A program made the translations under genes and the position numbers. The notes beneath the pieces are model-generated. The model was not told where the DNA came from. It saw only the letters and a list, made by a program, of their open reading frames with translations, and did not search any database. Below, piece after piece: positions 27,243 to 35,281 of a DNA stretch of 64,000 bases. Position 1 is the stretch's first letter. Each line of letters begins with the position of its first letter. Source of the stretch: Paenibacillus glycinis (GTDB taxonomy: Bacteria; Bacillota; Bacilli; Paenibacillales; Paenibacillaceae); NCBI RefSeq assembly GCF_009909185.1, contig NZ_JAAAMV010000011.1, forward strand, positions 62,001 through 126,000. Direction: 5' to 3'.

Positions 27243-28082
27243 ATGATCAAATTGCGAAAAGGCGCGCTGACGATATTCGAAAGCGCACTCTACAAAACGA
27301 CGTCCACGGTCATCCAAAGCGAGGATGCCGTGCTGATCGTCGACCCCTGCTGGCTGCCCCACGAGGTGCAGGAGATCCGGCGATACGCCGACGATGCCGC
27401 CGTGAACGGAAAACGCAAGTACGTGCTGTTCACGCATTCGGATTTCGACCACATCATCGGATACGGCGCGTTTCCGGACGCGGAAATCATCGCGTCGGCC
27501 GCATTCGCGGACAAGGACGAAGCGGCCAAGGCGAAGATCGTCGAGCAGATCCTCGCGTTCGACGACGACTATTACTTGGAGCGGCCTTACGAGATTCGGT
27601 ATCCGGAGGTCGCGCACCGCATGGAACGGGACGGGCAGCAGCTCGCGCTCGGCGATTCCGGCTCCCTGCGGCTGACCTGCTACCAGTCCCCGGGGCATAA
27701 TGACGACGGCTTGTTCACCGTCGTGGAACCGCTCGGGCTCCTCCTGGCCGGCGACTATTGGTCGGACATCGAGTTTCCGTATATTTACCACGGCAGCGCG
27801 TTGTACGAAACCGCGCTCGCGAAGCTGGACACGATGTTAGGGATGCATGACATCGCGCGGCTCATCCCGGGACATGGCGCGTCCACGACGGACAAGGCGG
27901 AGATGAAGCGACGCCAGGCGGCGGATTACGCCTATATCGCCGCGATGCGGGCGGCCGTGCGGGCGGGCGACCAGGCATCGATCGACGCCTTGATCGAGGG
28001 CTGCCGGTTCCCGCGCAATCTGCGAAAGTTCCATCGGGGGAACCAAGCGCTGTTCGAACGGGAACTGGCCGCGGGGGAGTGA
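27243..28082 (+). CDS. MBL-fold metallo-hydrolase
   Basis: 279 residues, cytoplasmic. The metallo-beta-lactamase metal motif appears as THSDFDHIIG near 61-70, with Ser replacing the first His of HxHxDH. SPGHNDDGLF near 148 and LLAGDYWSD near 170 give the second His and the bridging Asp, and IPGHGAST near 210 gives the last His. The altered first position suggests a changed metal site or substrate, although related hydrolases with THSDxDH exist. AAGGAG lies some 20 bases 5' and GGAGG closer to the ATG. Monocistronic. Substrate unknown. Confidence 0.88.
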   Translation: MIKLRKGALTIFESALYKTTSTVIQSEDAVLIVDPCWLPHEVQEIRRYADDAAVNGKRKYVLFTHSDFDHIIGYGAFPDAEIIASAAFADKDEAAKAKIVEQILAFDDDYYLERPYEIRYPEVAHRMERDGQQLALGDSGSLRLTCYQSPGHNDDGLFTVVEPLGLLLAGDYWSDIEFPYIYHGSALYETALAKLDTMLGMHDIARLIPGHGASTTDKAEMKRRQAADYAYIAAMRAAVRAGDQASIDALIEGCRFPRNLRKFHRGNQALFERELAAGE

Positions 28083-28133
28083 ACATGCTGCGCTGCGCTG
28101 GGAAGCGGGGCGATCGGCAGGGCGGAGACACCG

Positions 28134-28164
28134 AAAAGAAGGGGCAGGACAGCCTCTTCTTTTT
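28134..28164 (+). terminator. Intrinsic terminator after the MBL-fold gene
   Basis: AAAAGAAG and CTTCTTTT form an 8-bp stem around a 13-base interior; the right arm ends in a T-run. The rest of 28165-28351 shows nothing recognisable. Confidence 0.6.
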
Positions 28165-28351
28165 GGCGTTGCGCGCCGAAAAATTTTGTGACACGGAGCC
28201 CTTTCCTTTCTGTTTGCGGTATACGCCGAAAGCTTCCGTGATGCAGCGCCTATTTTTAGCGTTTGCGCCGAGGGCTGCTGGGGCGATGCCAGACCCCGTG
28301 CTACTTATTCTTTCTGAACATTCCGTTAGGCGCTATCTTGCCCGGACCGCA

Positions 28352-28393
28352 GAAAAAAGCAGCCAAAGACGCGAATAACGCGTCTTTGGCTGC
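28352..28393 (-). terminator. Intrinsic terminator of the mqnB-mqnD operon
   Basis: The 14-bp stem GCAGCCAAAGACGC/GCGTCTTTGGCTGC with a 7-base loop is followed on the minus strand by TTTTTTCT. Confidence 0.95.
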
Positions 28394-28431
28394 CATTGTC
28401 GGTCGGGCATATTGCCGCCATGGATAGCCGC

Positions 28432-29265
28432 TTATGCGCGGAGCTTGGCCAGATCGAATTTCGGGACGAGCCCTTCCTTCATCGCGCGGCCGAGCAGCGC
28501 ATCGATCGCCGCGTAGCCGCTGGCGCCGAGGTTGGCGCTGAATTCGTTGACGTACAGCGCGATATGCTGCCTGGCAACGTCCGGCGACATCTCCTGCGCG
28601 TGCTCCATGACGTAGGCTTGCGAAACCTCGGGATTCGCCCAGGCGTATTCCACCGAAGCGCGGATCCATTTCGTCAGCGAAGCGGCGTCCAGGGACCGGC
28701 GGGCGATGATGGCGCCGAGCGGAATCGGCAGGCCGGTATCGGCTTCCCACCAGCTCCCGAGGTCGGTTTGAAGGCTGAGGCCGTAGTTCTGGTACGTGAA
28801 GCGGGCTTCGTGGATGACGAGGCCGGCATCGATGGCGCCGTCTCGCACGGCGGGCATGATCTCATGGAACGGCATGACGACGATGTCGAGATTGCCGTCC
28901 GGGATGTTTTGCGCCGCCCAGAGGCGGAAGAGCAGATAAGCGGTAGACCGTTCGCTCGGCACCGCAACCCGCTTGCCCGCAAGCTCGGCGGGATTCGCGA
29001 TCTTGTTCTTGGTCAGCACAAGCGGCCCGCAGCCGCGGCCGAGCGCGCCGCCGCACGGCAGCAGCGTGTAGTCGTCCATGACCCAGGGCAGGGCGGCGAA
29101 GGAGATTTTCAGCACTTCCGGGCCTTCGACGGCAGCGGCCCAGTTGTTGGTGATGTCGATATCGGCATAGGTCACGTCGAACGCCGGCGCGCCGGGCACG
29201 AGCCCGTGAACCAGCGCGTGGAAAACGAACGTATCGTTCGGACAAGGGGAAAACGCGATTTTCAT
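28432..29265 (-). CDS. mqnD: 1,4-dihydroxy-6-naphthoate synthase MqnD
   Basis: Converts cyclic dehypoxanthinyl futalosine to 1,4-dihydroxy-6-naphthoate in the futalosine route to menaquinone. 277 residues, periplasmic-binding-protein-like fold used as an enzyme. Family features are KIAFSPCPNDTFVFHALVHG at the start, YADIDITN near 33, AVPSERSTAYLLF near 100, GLVIHEARFTYQNYGL near 145 with the catalytic His, and LPIPLGAI near 175. Its ATG overlaps the mqnB stop by one base (TGATG), so the two are coupled. Other mqn genes (mqnA, mqnC) are not in the window. Confidence 0.94.
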   Translation of the reverse strand: MKIAFSPCPNDTFVFHALVHGLVPGAPAFDVTYADIDITNNWAAAVEGPEVLKISFAALPWVMDDYTLLPCGGALGRGCGPLVLTKNKIANPAELAGKRVAVPSERSTAYLLFRLWAAQNIPDGNLDIVVMPFHEIMPAVRDGAIDAGLVIHEARFTYQNYGLSLQTDLGSWWEADTGLPIPLGAIIARRSLDAASLTKWIRASVEYAWANPEVSQAYVMEHAQEMSPDVARQHIALYVNEFSANLGASGYAAIDALLGRAMKEGLVPKFDLAKLRA

Positions 29266-30101
29266 CAGAGCACCTCTTTCAAAATCTGGCTTGCGCGTTC
29301 CAGCGCCTTGAGCGCGTCGCCGATCCGCCAGGCGTCGCGGTTGCGCGGGCCGACGACGTTGGAGATGGCCCGCAGCTCCAGCGCGGGCAGGCCGAATTGC
29401 TTCGCGGCCGTCGCGACGCCGAAGCCTTCCATGGCTTCGGCCGCCGCGCCCGGCACGCGCCGTTCATGCTCCGCGGCGGTCGCGGCGGAGCCCGTCGCGG
29501 TCGATACGGTGAGCACGGGTCCCGTGCTCACCTTCAGGCCGGCCGCGGCGATTCCCGCGGCCAAGGGGCCCGCGAGGCGGGCGTCGACCTCGACGCGGGC
29601 CGAGCCGAAGCCGAGCTCGTCCACGCTCGCGAAGCCGTCCGCGGTCTCGGCGCCCAGGTCGGCCGCGACGATCTCGCCGGCCACGACGAGCGACCCCACG
29701 GGCGCCCGCCCGGCGAAGCCGCCCGCGATGCCGGCGCTGACCACGAGCGCGTACCCCGCGCCTGCATGCGCGCGGGAGGCGCCGTTATCGGCGCTTGCGG
29801 GAGCGGCCAGGCCTGCGGCCTCGAGGCTTGAGAAGGCCGTGCTGCCGAGCAGCCATTCCACGCCGCCCGGGCGATCCTCGGCCGTGTCGGCCGCGTCGCC
29901 GTCTGTCGCGTCACCGGCGGCGGAACCGCCTGCCGCCAGCGCCAAGGCCGTGCCCGCCGCCGCCGCCGCCGGGCCGACCCCTGCGGCGACGACATGAAAC
30001 CTGTCGTCATGCCCCAATCCGCGCAGCACGGCTTCGCGTTCCGCGTCGACCGCGGTCACGACCAGCACGCGACCGCGGATGATGTTCTCCGTTAGCCTCA
30101 T
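29265..30101 (-). CDS. mqnB: Futalosine hydrolase MqnB
   Basis: Releases hypoxanthine from futalosine, the step before MqnC/MqnD. 278 residues; usual size is 200-225. RVLVVTAVDAEREAVLRGL opens the nucleosidase fold. GYALVVSAGIAGGFAGRAPVGSLVVAGEIVAADLGAE and EAMEGFGVATAAKQFGLPALELRAISN with catalytic Glu/Asp residues are the nucleoside phosphorylase/hydrolase signatures. The extra length is an Ala/Gly/Asp-rich stretch near 65-115 with no motif. AAGGAGG precedes the ATG at 30101, so I ignore an upstream in-frame ATG at 30146. Operon with mqnD. Confidence 0.9.
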   Translation of the reverse strand: MRLTENIIRGRVLVVTAVDAEREAVLRGLGHDDRFHVVAAGVGPAAAAAGTALALAAGGSAAGDATDGDAADTAEDRPGGVEWLLGSTAFSSLEAAGLAAPASADNGASRAHAGAGYALVVSAGIAGGFAGRAPVGSLVVAGEIVAADLGAETADGFASVDELGFGSARVEVDARLAGPLAAGIAAAGLKVSTGPVLTVSTATGSAATAAEHERRVPGAAAEAMEGFGVATAAKQFGLPALELRAISNVVGPRNRDAWRIGDALKALERASQILKEVL

Positions 30102-30339
30102 AGCGCAGCCTCCTTTGCATATTGAAGCGTACAAGTACGCGTGCATCCATTGCGGTCATTTGCTTACGGCTTGTCCGTCCGTCCGCGATCCTGCCGGTCG
30201 AGGATGCGCGGCTTGAAGGTGCCGGGCAAGTATCCGCACGTACTCGCCTAGTCGCTTAATCGTTAGTTATTGTACCGCTGTCATCCGACACATTCAACCT
30301 GCAGAGCCGTTCGGTCCGGCGGAAGCCGGGAATTCGAGG

Positions 30340-30397
30340 TTGACGAGAGCCGGCCGGACTGATAAATTAGAATTAAATTGTATGCAATTAAATTGCT
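30340..30397 (+). promoter_or_regulatory. Promoter with OhrR/MarR-like double inverted repeat
   Basis: TTGACG (30340-30345), 17-base spacer, TAAATT (30363-30368). From 30368 to 30397 run two copies of a motif (AATTAAATTGTA and CAATTAAATTGC) closely resembling the paired TACAATT-AATTGTA repeats of the OhrR operator in Bacillus. The site starts at the -10 and covers the start point, the usual repressor position. Confidence 0.75.
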
Positions 30398-30419
30398 CAT
30401 AATACGGAGGGACTTATCC

Positions 30420-30980
30420 ATGACAACGTTATACGACCTGCAAGCCGCGACCGCGCAAGGCGCGAACAAAGCTTTGTCCGACTACGCGGGCGACGTGATG
30501 CTCATCGTCAATACCGCCAGCAAATGCGGGTTCACGCCGCAATACGCGGAATTGCAAAAGCTGCACGAGCAATACGCCGATCAAGGCCTGCGCGTGCTCG
30601 GCTTCCCTTCCAACCAATTCGGCGAGCAGGAGCCGGGCACCGATTCCGACGTGCAGAGCTTTTGCCAGATCAACTACGGCGTCAGCTTCCCGCTGTTCGC
30701 CAAATCCGACGTGCGCGACGAGACCGCCAATCCGGTCTTCCGCTACCTGACGGAGCAGGCGCCGTTCCGCGGCTTCGACACGAGCGAGCCGAGCGGCAAA
30801 ATGCTCCATTCCTTCCTGAGCGAGAAGCTGCCGCATTGGCTCGGCGACGACTCCGTCAAATGGAATTTCACGAAATTCCTCGTGAACCGCCAAGGCCAAG
30901 TCGTCGGACGCTACGAGTCGACGGTCGAGCCGCTGTCGATGGCATCCGATATCGAAGCGCTTCTTGCCGATTCGAAGTAA
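30420..30980 (+). CDS. Glutathione peroxidase-family thiol peroxidase
   Basis: Reduces hydroperoxides; bacterial members mostly use thioredoxin or bacillithiol rather than glutathione. 186 residues. The peroxidatic Cys is in VNTASKCGFTPQY near 36 (Cys, not Sec), GFPSNQFGEQEPG near 60 supplies the Gln, and KWNFTKFLVNRQGQVVGRY near 145 supplies the Trp/Asn of the active site. A further Cys at SFCQINYGV could resolve the disulfide. GGAGG precedes the ATG at 30420; a longer frame from 30378 starts inside the operator and is rejected. The promoter carries an OhrR-like double operator, so induction by organic hydroperoxides is likely. Confidence 0.94.
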   Translation: MTTLYDLQAATAQGANKALSDYAGDVMLIVNTASKCGFTPQYAELQKLHEQYADQGLRVLGFPSNQFGEQEPGTDSDVQSFCQINYGVSFPLFAKSDVRDETANPVFRYLTEQAPFRGFDTSEPSGKMLHSFLSEKLPHWLGDDSVKWNFTKFLVNRQGQVVGRYESTVEPLSMASDIEALLADSK

Positions 30981-31053
30981 ACGATGCGCCTCGGACGTTC
31001 CTTACGCCGAAATCGGTTAGACTAGGAAGGAGGCGAAGGGAAGGGTGACAACG

Positions 31054-32049
31054 ATGAAAGCATTGGTTTTCCATACGTTCGGCGGACCGGAGGTACTGAA
31101 GCTGGCGGAGATCGCCGAGCCCGTTCTTGCCCCGGGCTCCGTCAAAGTCCGCATGCGGGCGATCGGGCTCAATTACGCGGATGTCTACCGGCGGCGCGGC
31201 AGCTACCACCTGGTCGGCGAGCCGCCGTATATTCTCGGCTACGAAGGCGCCGGCATCGTGGAGGAAACGGCGCCGGACGTGCGCGGCGTCAAGGTCGGCG
31301 ACCGCGTCGGCTTCGCGGATGCGCCGCACGCGAACGCGGAGCTCGCCGTGGTGCCGGCGGACCGGATCGTTCCGCTGCCGGACGGCATCGGGTTCGAGAC
31401 GGCCGCTTCGGTGCTGCTGCAAGGGTTGACCGCGCATTACCTGGCGAACGACAGCTACAAGGTGCGGCCGGACGACAAGGTGCTGGTCCATGCGGCCGCC
31501 GGCGGGGTCGGCCAGCTGCTTGTTCAGCTGTGCCGGGCCAAGGGCGCGCGCGTGATCGGACTGACCTCCAGCGCGGCGAAGCGCGAAGCGGCGCTTGCCG
31601 CCGGCGCGGACGAGGTGCTGCTGTACGGCGGCGATTGGGTGAGCGGCGTCCTCCGTTGGTCGGCAGACGCGGCAAGCGGCGAGGAACCCGCCGCCGGCGC
31701 CGGCGTGGACGTTGCTTACGATTCCGTGGGCGCGACGCTGCCGGACAGCTTCAAGGCGGTTCGGACGCGCGGCGCGGTCGTGTTCTTCGGCATGGCCGGG
31801 GGCGATCCGCCGCCGGTGGATCCGCGCATGCTGATGGATACGAGCAAGACTTTGACCGGCGGCGACCTCTGGAACCACGTCACGACGGCGGACGAGCGCA
31901 TTCGGCGGTCGGAGTCGCTGTTCGCGGATATCCAGGCCGGCAGATTGAAGCTGGAGCCGCCGAAGACGTTCCCGCTGGCGGAAGGAGCGGCGGCGCATCG
32001 CTGGATCGAGAGCCGCGCGAGCACGGGCAAGATATTGCTGATTCCGTAA
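31054..32049 (+). CDS. NADPH:quinone oxidoreductase, zinc-independent MDR family
   Basis: 331 residues of the medium-chain dehydrogenase/reductase superfamily. The start MKALVFHTFGGPEVLKLAE is classic for quinone oxidoreductases. GLNYADVYRRRG near 41, GYEGAGIVEE near 65, the NADP-binding VHAAAGGVGQLLVQLCRAKGA near 145 and NHVTT near 275 follow in order. It lacks the zinc-ligand Cys set, as quinone reductases do. The frame opens with GTG at 31045, nine bases before the ATG; the ATG gives the family N-terminus and has AAGG 9 bases upstream. It follows the peroxidase by 73 bases, possibly co-transcribed, which would fit an oxidative-stress role. Confidence 0.9.
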   Translation: MKALVFHTFGGPEVLKLAEIAEPVLAPGSVKVRMRAIGLNYADVYRRRGSYHLVGEPPYILGYEGAGIVEETAPDVRGVKVGDRVGFADAPHANAELAVVPADRIVPLPDGIGFETAASVLLQGLTAHYLANDSYKVRPDDKVLVHAAAGGVGQLLVQLCRAKGARVIGLTSSAAKREAALAAGADEVLLYGGDWVSGVLRWSADAASGEEPAAGAGVDVAYDSVGATLPDSFKAVRTRGAVVFFGMAGGDPPPVDPRMLMDTSKTLTGGDLWNHVTTADERIRRSESLFADIQAGRLKLEPPKTFPLAEGAAAHRWIESRASTGKILLIP

Positions 32050-32122
32050 GCTTTTTTGAGTGCGCGGGCGTCTCTATGTTACAATGGCACTACGCAATTA
32101 CGAGCATAGGGGTGTAACCGAA

Positions 32123-32401
32123 GTGAGCGAGCAAATCAACATGATCGAGCTGGTGCAGTTCATCGCCGGCAAGACGAACGCGGATGCCAAGCTGATCGAG
32201 CAGGTGCTGAAGCATGAACAGACGTTCATCAACAACGCGCAGGAAGACAAGAACGGCGAAGTGAACATCGACAGCGACGAGCTGACGGACTATATCCTGA
32301 GCCGCCCGGGCCTCAAGTCGGACGAGCTGACCGTGGAGAACATTTTGGACGCGGAAATGGACTATCTAATGGACAAAGGCGTCGCGGGCTACATCGACTG
32401 A
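32123..32401 (+). CDS. Small uncharacterised protein
   Basis: 92 residues from a GTG start (MSEQINMIELVQFIAGKT); an ATG at 32141 is an alternative. Acidic, predicted mostly helical, no membrane segment, no domain I recognise. Codon use matches neighbours. AGGGGTG precedes the GTG at a usable distance, and a terminator follows 24 bases after the stop, so I judge it real. It lies 74 bases after the quinone oxidoreductase and may share its transcript. Function unknown. Confidence 0.7.
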   Translation: MSEQINMIELVQFIAGKTNADAKLIEQVLKHEQTFINNAQEDKNGEVNIDSDELTDYILSRPGLKSDELTVENILDAEMDYLMDKGVAGYID

Positions 32402-32424
32402 GGATTGGCCGGGATTGGCATGGG

Positions 32425-32450
32425 GGACGGCAGGGATGCTGTCCTTTTTT
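32425..32450 (+). terminator. Intrinsic terminator
   Basis: GGACGGCA pairs with TGCTGTCC (one G-T pair) around GGGA and is followed by TTTTTT. Confidence 0.85.
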
Positions 32451-32735
32451 GCGTTCTTCCGGGCACGGCAGGTGCGACCGCCGACTTGTGTCCGGGCATC
32501 GCGTGCCGCGATGCCACTGCACGCCGGGAGGCGCGTGCGGATCGCAAAACCTGCATGAACGATCGGACGGACGCGCGCCGTCCGGACACGGTCGGAACGG
32601 CGTTCCGCGAGTGCGGCAACCGCATGCGGGCAGGCTTCCGAGGCGGATTTTTGTCGTATCCTGCCGTGTTTCGGCGAACGGGCGGGAAGTCGAAAAATAA
32701 AGTTCGGAAGCAGCATTTTACGACATTTTACACTC

Positions 32736-32763
32736 TTGCTTCCTGTTATGAAAGCGCTACAAT
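32736..32763 (+). promoter_or_regulatory. Sigma-A promoter of the acidic protein gene, with cre-like core
   Basis: TTGCTT (32736-32741), 16-base spacer and TACAAT (32758-32763). The spacer contains TGAAAGCGCT from 32749, resembling the left part of a CcpA cre site (about 12 of 14 consensus positions with the following bases). The 32451-32735 region upstream holds no gene I recognise. Confidence 0.65.
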
Positions 32764-32794
32764 TATAGTAATCACAGCCTAGGAGGTGAGTACT

Positions 32795-33100
32795 ATGAGC
32801 CATGAAGAGGAGATTGTCGAGGTGAACGCCGAAGCCGCTTCGGACGAGCTGGAAGCGGTGGAAGAGATCGCTGCGGCGAGCGAAGAAGCGGCGGACGACT
32901 CGGAAGCATCCGAGGAAGCCGAAGAAGCCGCCGAGGAAGCGGAAGAAGCGTCGGAAGAAGAAGCATCGGAAGACGCGGAAGCGTCCGAAGAGGAAGCCAT
33001 CCAAGCGGATGAATCCGAAGAAGCAGCTGAAGAAGCCGACGATTCGGACGCATCCGAAGAGGCCGCCGAGGAGGCGGAGGAAGACGAATCGGAATCATGA
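32795..33100 (+). CDS. Extremely acidic low-complexity protein
   Basis: 101 residues built almost wholly of Glu, Ala, Ser and Asp (repeats of EEAEEAAEEAEEA and SEASEEAEEA), with no Lys or Arg at all and only single His, Gln and Asn. No signal peptide, membrane segment or known domain. It should be an intrinsically disordered or single-helix polyanion. Expression signals are excellent: a good promoter, AGGAGGTG 7 bases before the ATG at 32795, and a terminator after the stop. An upstream GTG (32786) overlaps the ribosome binding site and is rejected. Possible roles include histone-like/DNA mimic, metal or cation buffer, or spore/cell-surface component; none can be set from sequence. Confidence 0.8.
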   Translation: MSHEEEIVEVNAEAASDELEAVEEIAAASEEAADDSEASEEAEEAAEEAEEASEEEASEDAEASEEEAIQADESEEAAEEADDSDASEEAAEEAEEDESES

Positions 33101-33125
33101 TAAACATCATTTCGCATAAACGGTG

Positions 33126-33168
33126 AGGGCTTTCCCGATGTCTGAACAGGACGCGGGAGGCCCTTATT
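33126..33168 (+). terminator. Probable intrinsic terminator after the acidic protein gene
   Basis: GGGC-TT-TCCCG pairs with CGGGA-G-GCCC around a 16-base loop and is followed by TTATTTTAG. Confidence 0.65.
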
Positions 33169-33346
33169 TTAGTTTGGGCAGACTATTCGGCAGGCGAGGG
33201 CGGAACCCCGCCGGCGGGACGGGAATCTTGCATGACCCCCGTGAAACGGGCGGCCGGGTTAGCTATAATGGAACATGTACATAAAGGAACGGAATTTGAC
33301 GGAAATCAACGGCTTTCAATCGAATGCGACATGAGGTGCGACAAAC

Positions 33347-34180
33347 TTGTTTCCAGCGGTTATGACGTGGGATGTTCCCGCATTGCTTGTGATGTTCGTG
33401 CTAGGATTGGCCGCTTCGACATTCGGCGCCATCGTCGGCCTCGGCGGCGGGGTCATCATCGTGCCGGCGCTGCTGCTGCTCGGCCCCTCCATGCTCGGCA
33501 TGGAGATCGATACGACGCTGGCGGTCGGCGTCTCGCTCGGCGCGCTCGTATTTACGTCGCTCACCTCGACGCTGACGTTCGTCCGGGAGGGCAAGGCGGA
33601 TCTGCGCAGCGCGCTGTTTTTCTCGATCTCCAGCGGCCCGCTGTCGGTCGTCGGCGCGAGCCTGACGTCGCTCTTCGATCCGGACGCCTTTCGCAAGGCG
33701 TTCGGGTATTTCATGCTGTTCATGGTCGTCCTGCTGCTGTTTCGCAACCGGATCAAGCCGTATCAGGGCAGATGGCGGTACGTGCGGACGTATGCGGATG
33801 CCGCCGGCGTTCCGCGGGAATACGGGTTTAACGCGCTGCCCGCGCTGATCATCGGAGGCGTCGTCGGATTGATCGCCGGCCTGCTCGGCATCGGAGGCGG
33901 CGTGCTGCTCATTCCGGCCATGGTGCTGCTGTTCCGCTTCCCGCCGCATATCGCCTCCGCGACGTCGATGGCCGTCATCTTCGTCTCGGCGTTGTTCGGC
34001 AGCGGCATGCATCTCGCGCGCGGCGAGTGGGACTGGCTGCTCGTGCTGGCGTTGGCGCCGGGCGCGCTGCTCGGCGGCTGGGTCGGCGCGCGCGTCTCGC
34101 GGCGCATCGGCAGCGTGCTGCTGATCCGCATCATGTGCGGGGCGCTGCTGCTGTTCGCGCTCCGGATGATCATCACCTGA
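33347..34180 (+). CDS. TauE/SafE-family membrane transporter (sulfite/organosulfonate exporter type)
   Basis: 277 residues with about eight membrane segments. Two internal repeats each carry the family glycine motif: STFGAIVGLGGGVIIVPALL near 24-43 and AGLLGIGGGVLLIPAMVLLF near 178-197. Substrate could be sulfite, sulfoacetate or another small anion. The start is a TTG at 33347 preceded by GAGGTG; the first ATG (33362) has no ribosome binding site. The stop is 17 bases before the AraC regulator gene, so the two may be co-transcribed. Confidence 0.9.
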   Translation: MFPAVMTWDVPALLVMFVLGLAASTFGAIVGLGGGVIIVPALLLLGPSMLGMEIDTTLAVGVSLGALVFTSLTSTLTFVREGKADLRSALFFSISSGPLSVVGASLTSLFDPDAFRKAFGYFMLFMVVLLLFRNRIKPYQGRWRYVRTYADAAGVPREYGFNALPALIIGGVVGLIAGLLGIGGGVLLIPAMVLLFRFPPHIASATSMAVIFVSALFGSGMHLARGEWDWLLVLALAPGALLGGWVGARVSRRIGSVLLIRIMCGALLLFALRMIIT

Positions 34181-34196
34181 AGGGAGGCGGGCGCGC

Positions 34197-35114
34197 ATGT
34201 CCGCGACGATTCCGATCGGGCTGCAGCAGTTGGCCCCCTACGTGCGGTACGTTCATTACAACGAGGGCGACGAACGCTACCGCGTGCCGCGCCGAATCAT
34301 TTACGACTACGAGTTTATCTACATTGTCCGCGGGAGTGCCCTGTTTACGCTCGGCGAGGAAGAAACGCAGTTGAAAGCGGGCGATCTGCACGTCATCCCG
34401 CCGCTGACGCCGAATGCCTGCCGGGTGCCGGAGGGCGGTTCGTTCGCGTATTACGCCTGCCACTTCGATCTGCTCTATATGGGACTCGAGCTGGATTTCT
34501 CCGACGACGTCTACGTGCGGGTGGATTACGCGAATTTGCCCGAGGTGCCCGTTCAGGAGGAACTGCTGGAGCGGCCGGTGCAGACGTTCGCGGATTTCGA
34601 GCTGCCCGCGTTCGTTCGCACGGTGGCCTCGCATAAGTACGGCGAGCGCTTCGCCGACCTGCTGGCGCTGTTCGAACGCCGGCCGTTCGGTTATCAGGCC
34701 CGGATGCGCGCCTGCCTGCTCGATATCGTCGGTCTGCTGCTGGAGGAGACGCATACGGCGGAGGGCATCCGCCAGGACAGCCCGCATAAGCCGATGATCA
34801 CGGAAATGATCGCGATCCTGCACGGCGGCGGGGAGCCGGAGGCGGAACTGGAGCTCGTCGTGCGCCGGTACGGCATGACGCCGAAGTATGCGCGCGCGCT
34901 GTTCAAGCAGGCGACGGGCCTGTCATGGACGCGCTACCTGACCGGGCTGCGCATGGAACGGGCGAAGGAGCTGCTTCGCGAGGGCGGCTTGTCCATCGCC
35001 GAGATCGCCGAGCGGTGCGGCTACGAAGACCTCCACTATTTCAGCCGGCTGTTCAAGAAGCTGGAGGGCCTGCCGCCGCGGGCGTACGGCGATTCCCTGC
35101 GGGGTTCGTCATAG
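34197..35114 (+). CDS. AraC-family transcriptional regulator
   Basis: 305 residues. An N-terminal cupin sensor (YDYEFIYIVRGSALFTL, LKAGDLHVIPPLTPNACR; residues 37-80) is followed by a middle helical region and a C-terminal double helix-turn-helix. The second HTH is clear: LSIAEIAERCGYEDLHYFSRLFKKLEGLPPRAY near 270-302. The first HTH region is YGMTPKYARALFKQATGLSWTRYL. GGGAGG precedes the ATG. It sits directly upstream of a WbsX/GH99-like hydrolase and is probably its activator, sensing a sugar; the operator is not identified. Confidence 0.92.
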   Translation: MSATIPIGLQQLAPYVRYVHYNEGDERYRVPRRIIYDYEFIYIVRGSALFTLGEEETQLKAGDLHVIPPLTPNACRVPEGGSFAYYACHFDLLYMGLELDFSDDVYVRVDYANLPEVPVQEELLERPVQTFADFELPAFVRTVASHKYGERFADLLALFERRPFGYQARMRACLLDIVGLLLEETHTAEGIRQDSPHKPMITEMIAILHGGGEPEAELELVVRRYGMTPKYARALFKQATGLSWTRYLTGLRMERAKELLREGGLSIAEIAERCGYEDLHYFSRLFKKLEGLPPRAYGDSLRGSS

Positions 35115-35116
35115 GC

Positions 35117-35147
35117 AAAGGCCGACTGCGATCGCAGTCGGCTTTTC
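35117..35147 (+). terminator. Intrinsic terminator after the AraC gene
   Basis: A perfect palindrome GCCGACTGC-GATC-GCAGTCGGC is followed by TTTT. Confidence 0.9.
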
Positions 35148-35281
35148 CGGCGTTCGGCGCATGCGCCGCGCTTTCGCTGTTTGTGCAAAAGCCGCCGCCT
35201 CCGCTCCAAATACAAGACCGCCGCCGCCGGGGTAGGATGAAGCTGACAGGTTGAATCCAATCCCCGGGAGGCTGGCAGCGC

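Noticed and set aside
32779-33117. Ser-rich protein on the minus strand over the acidic gene
   Set aside because: It is the complement of Glu/Ala codons of the acidic protein, which has promoter, ribosome binding site and terminator; the minus frame has none.
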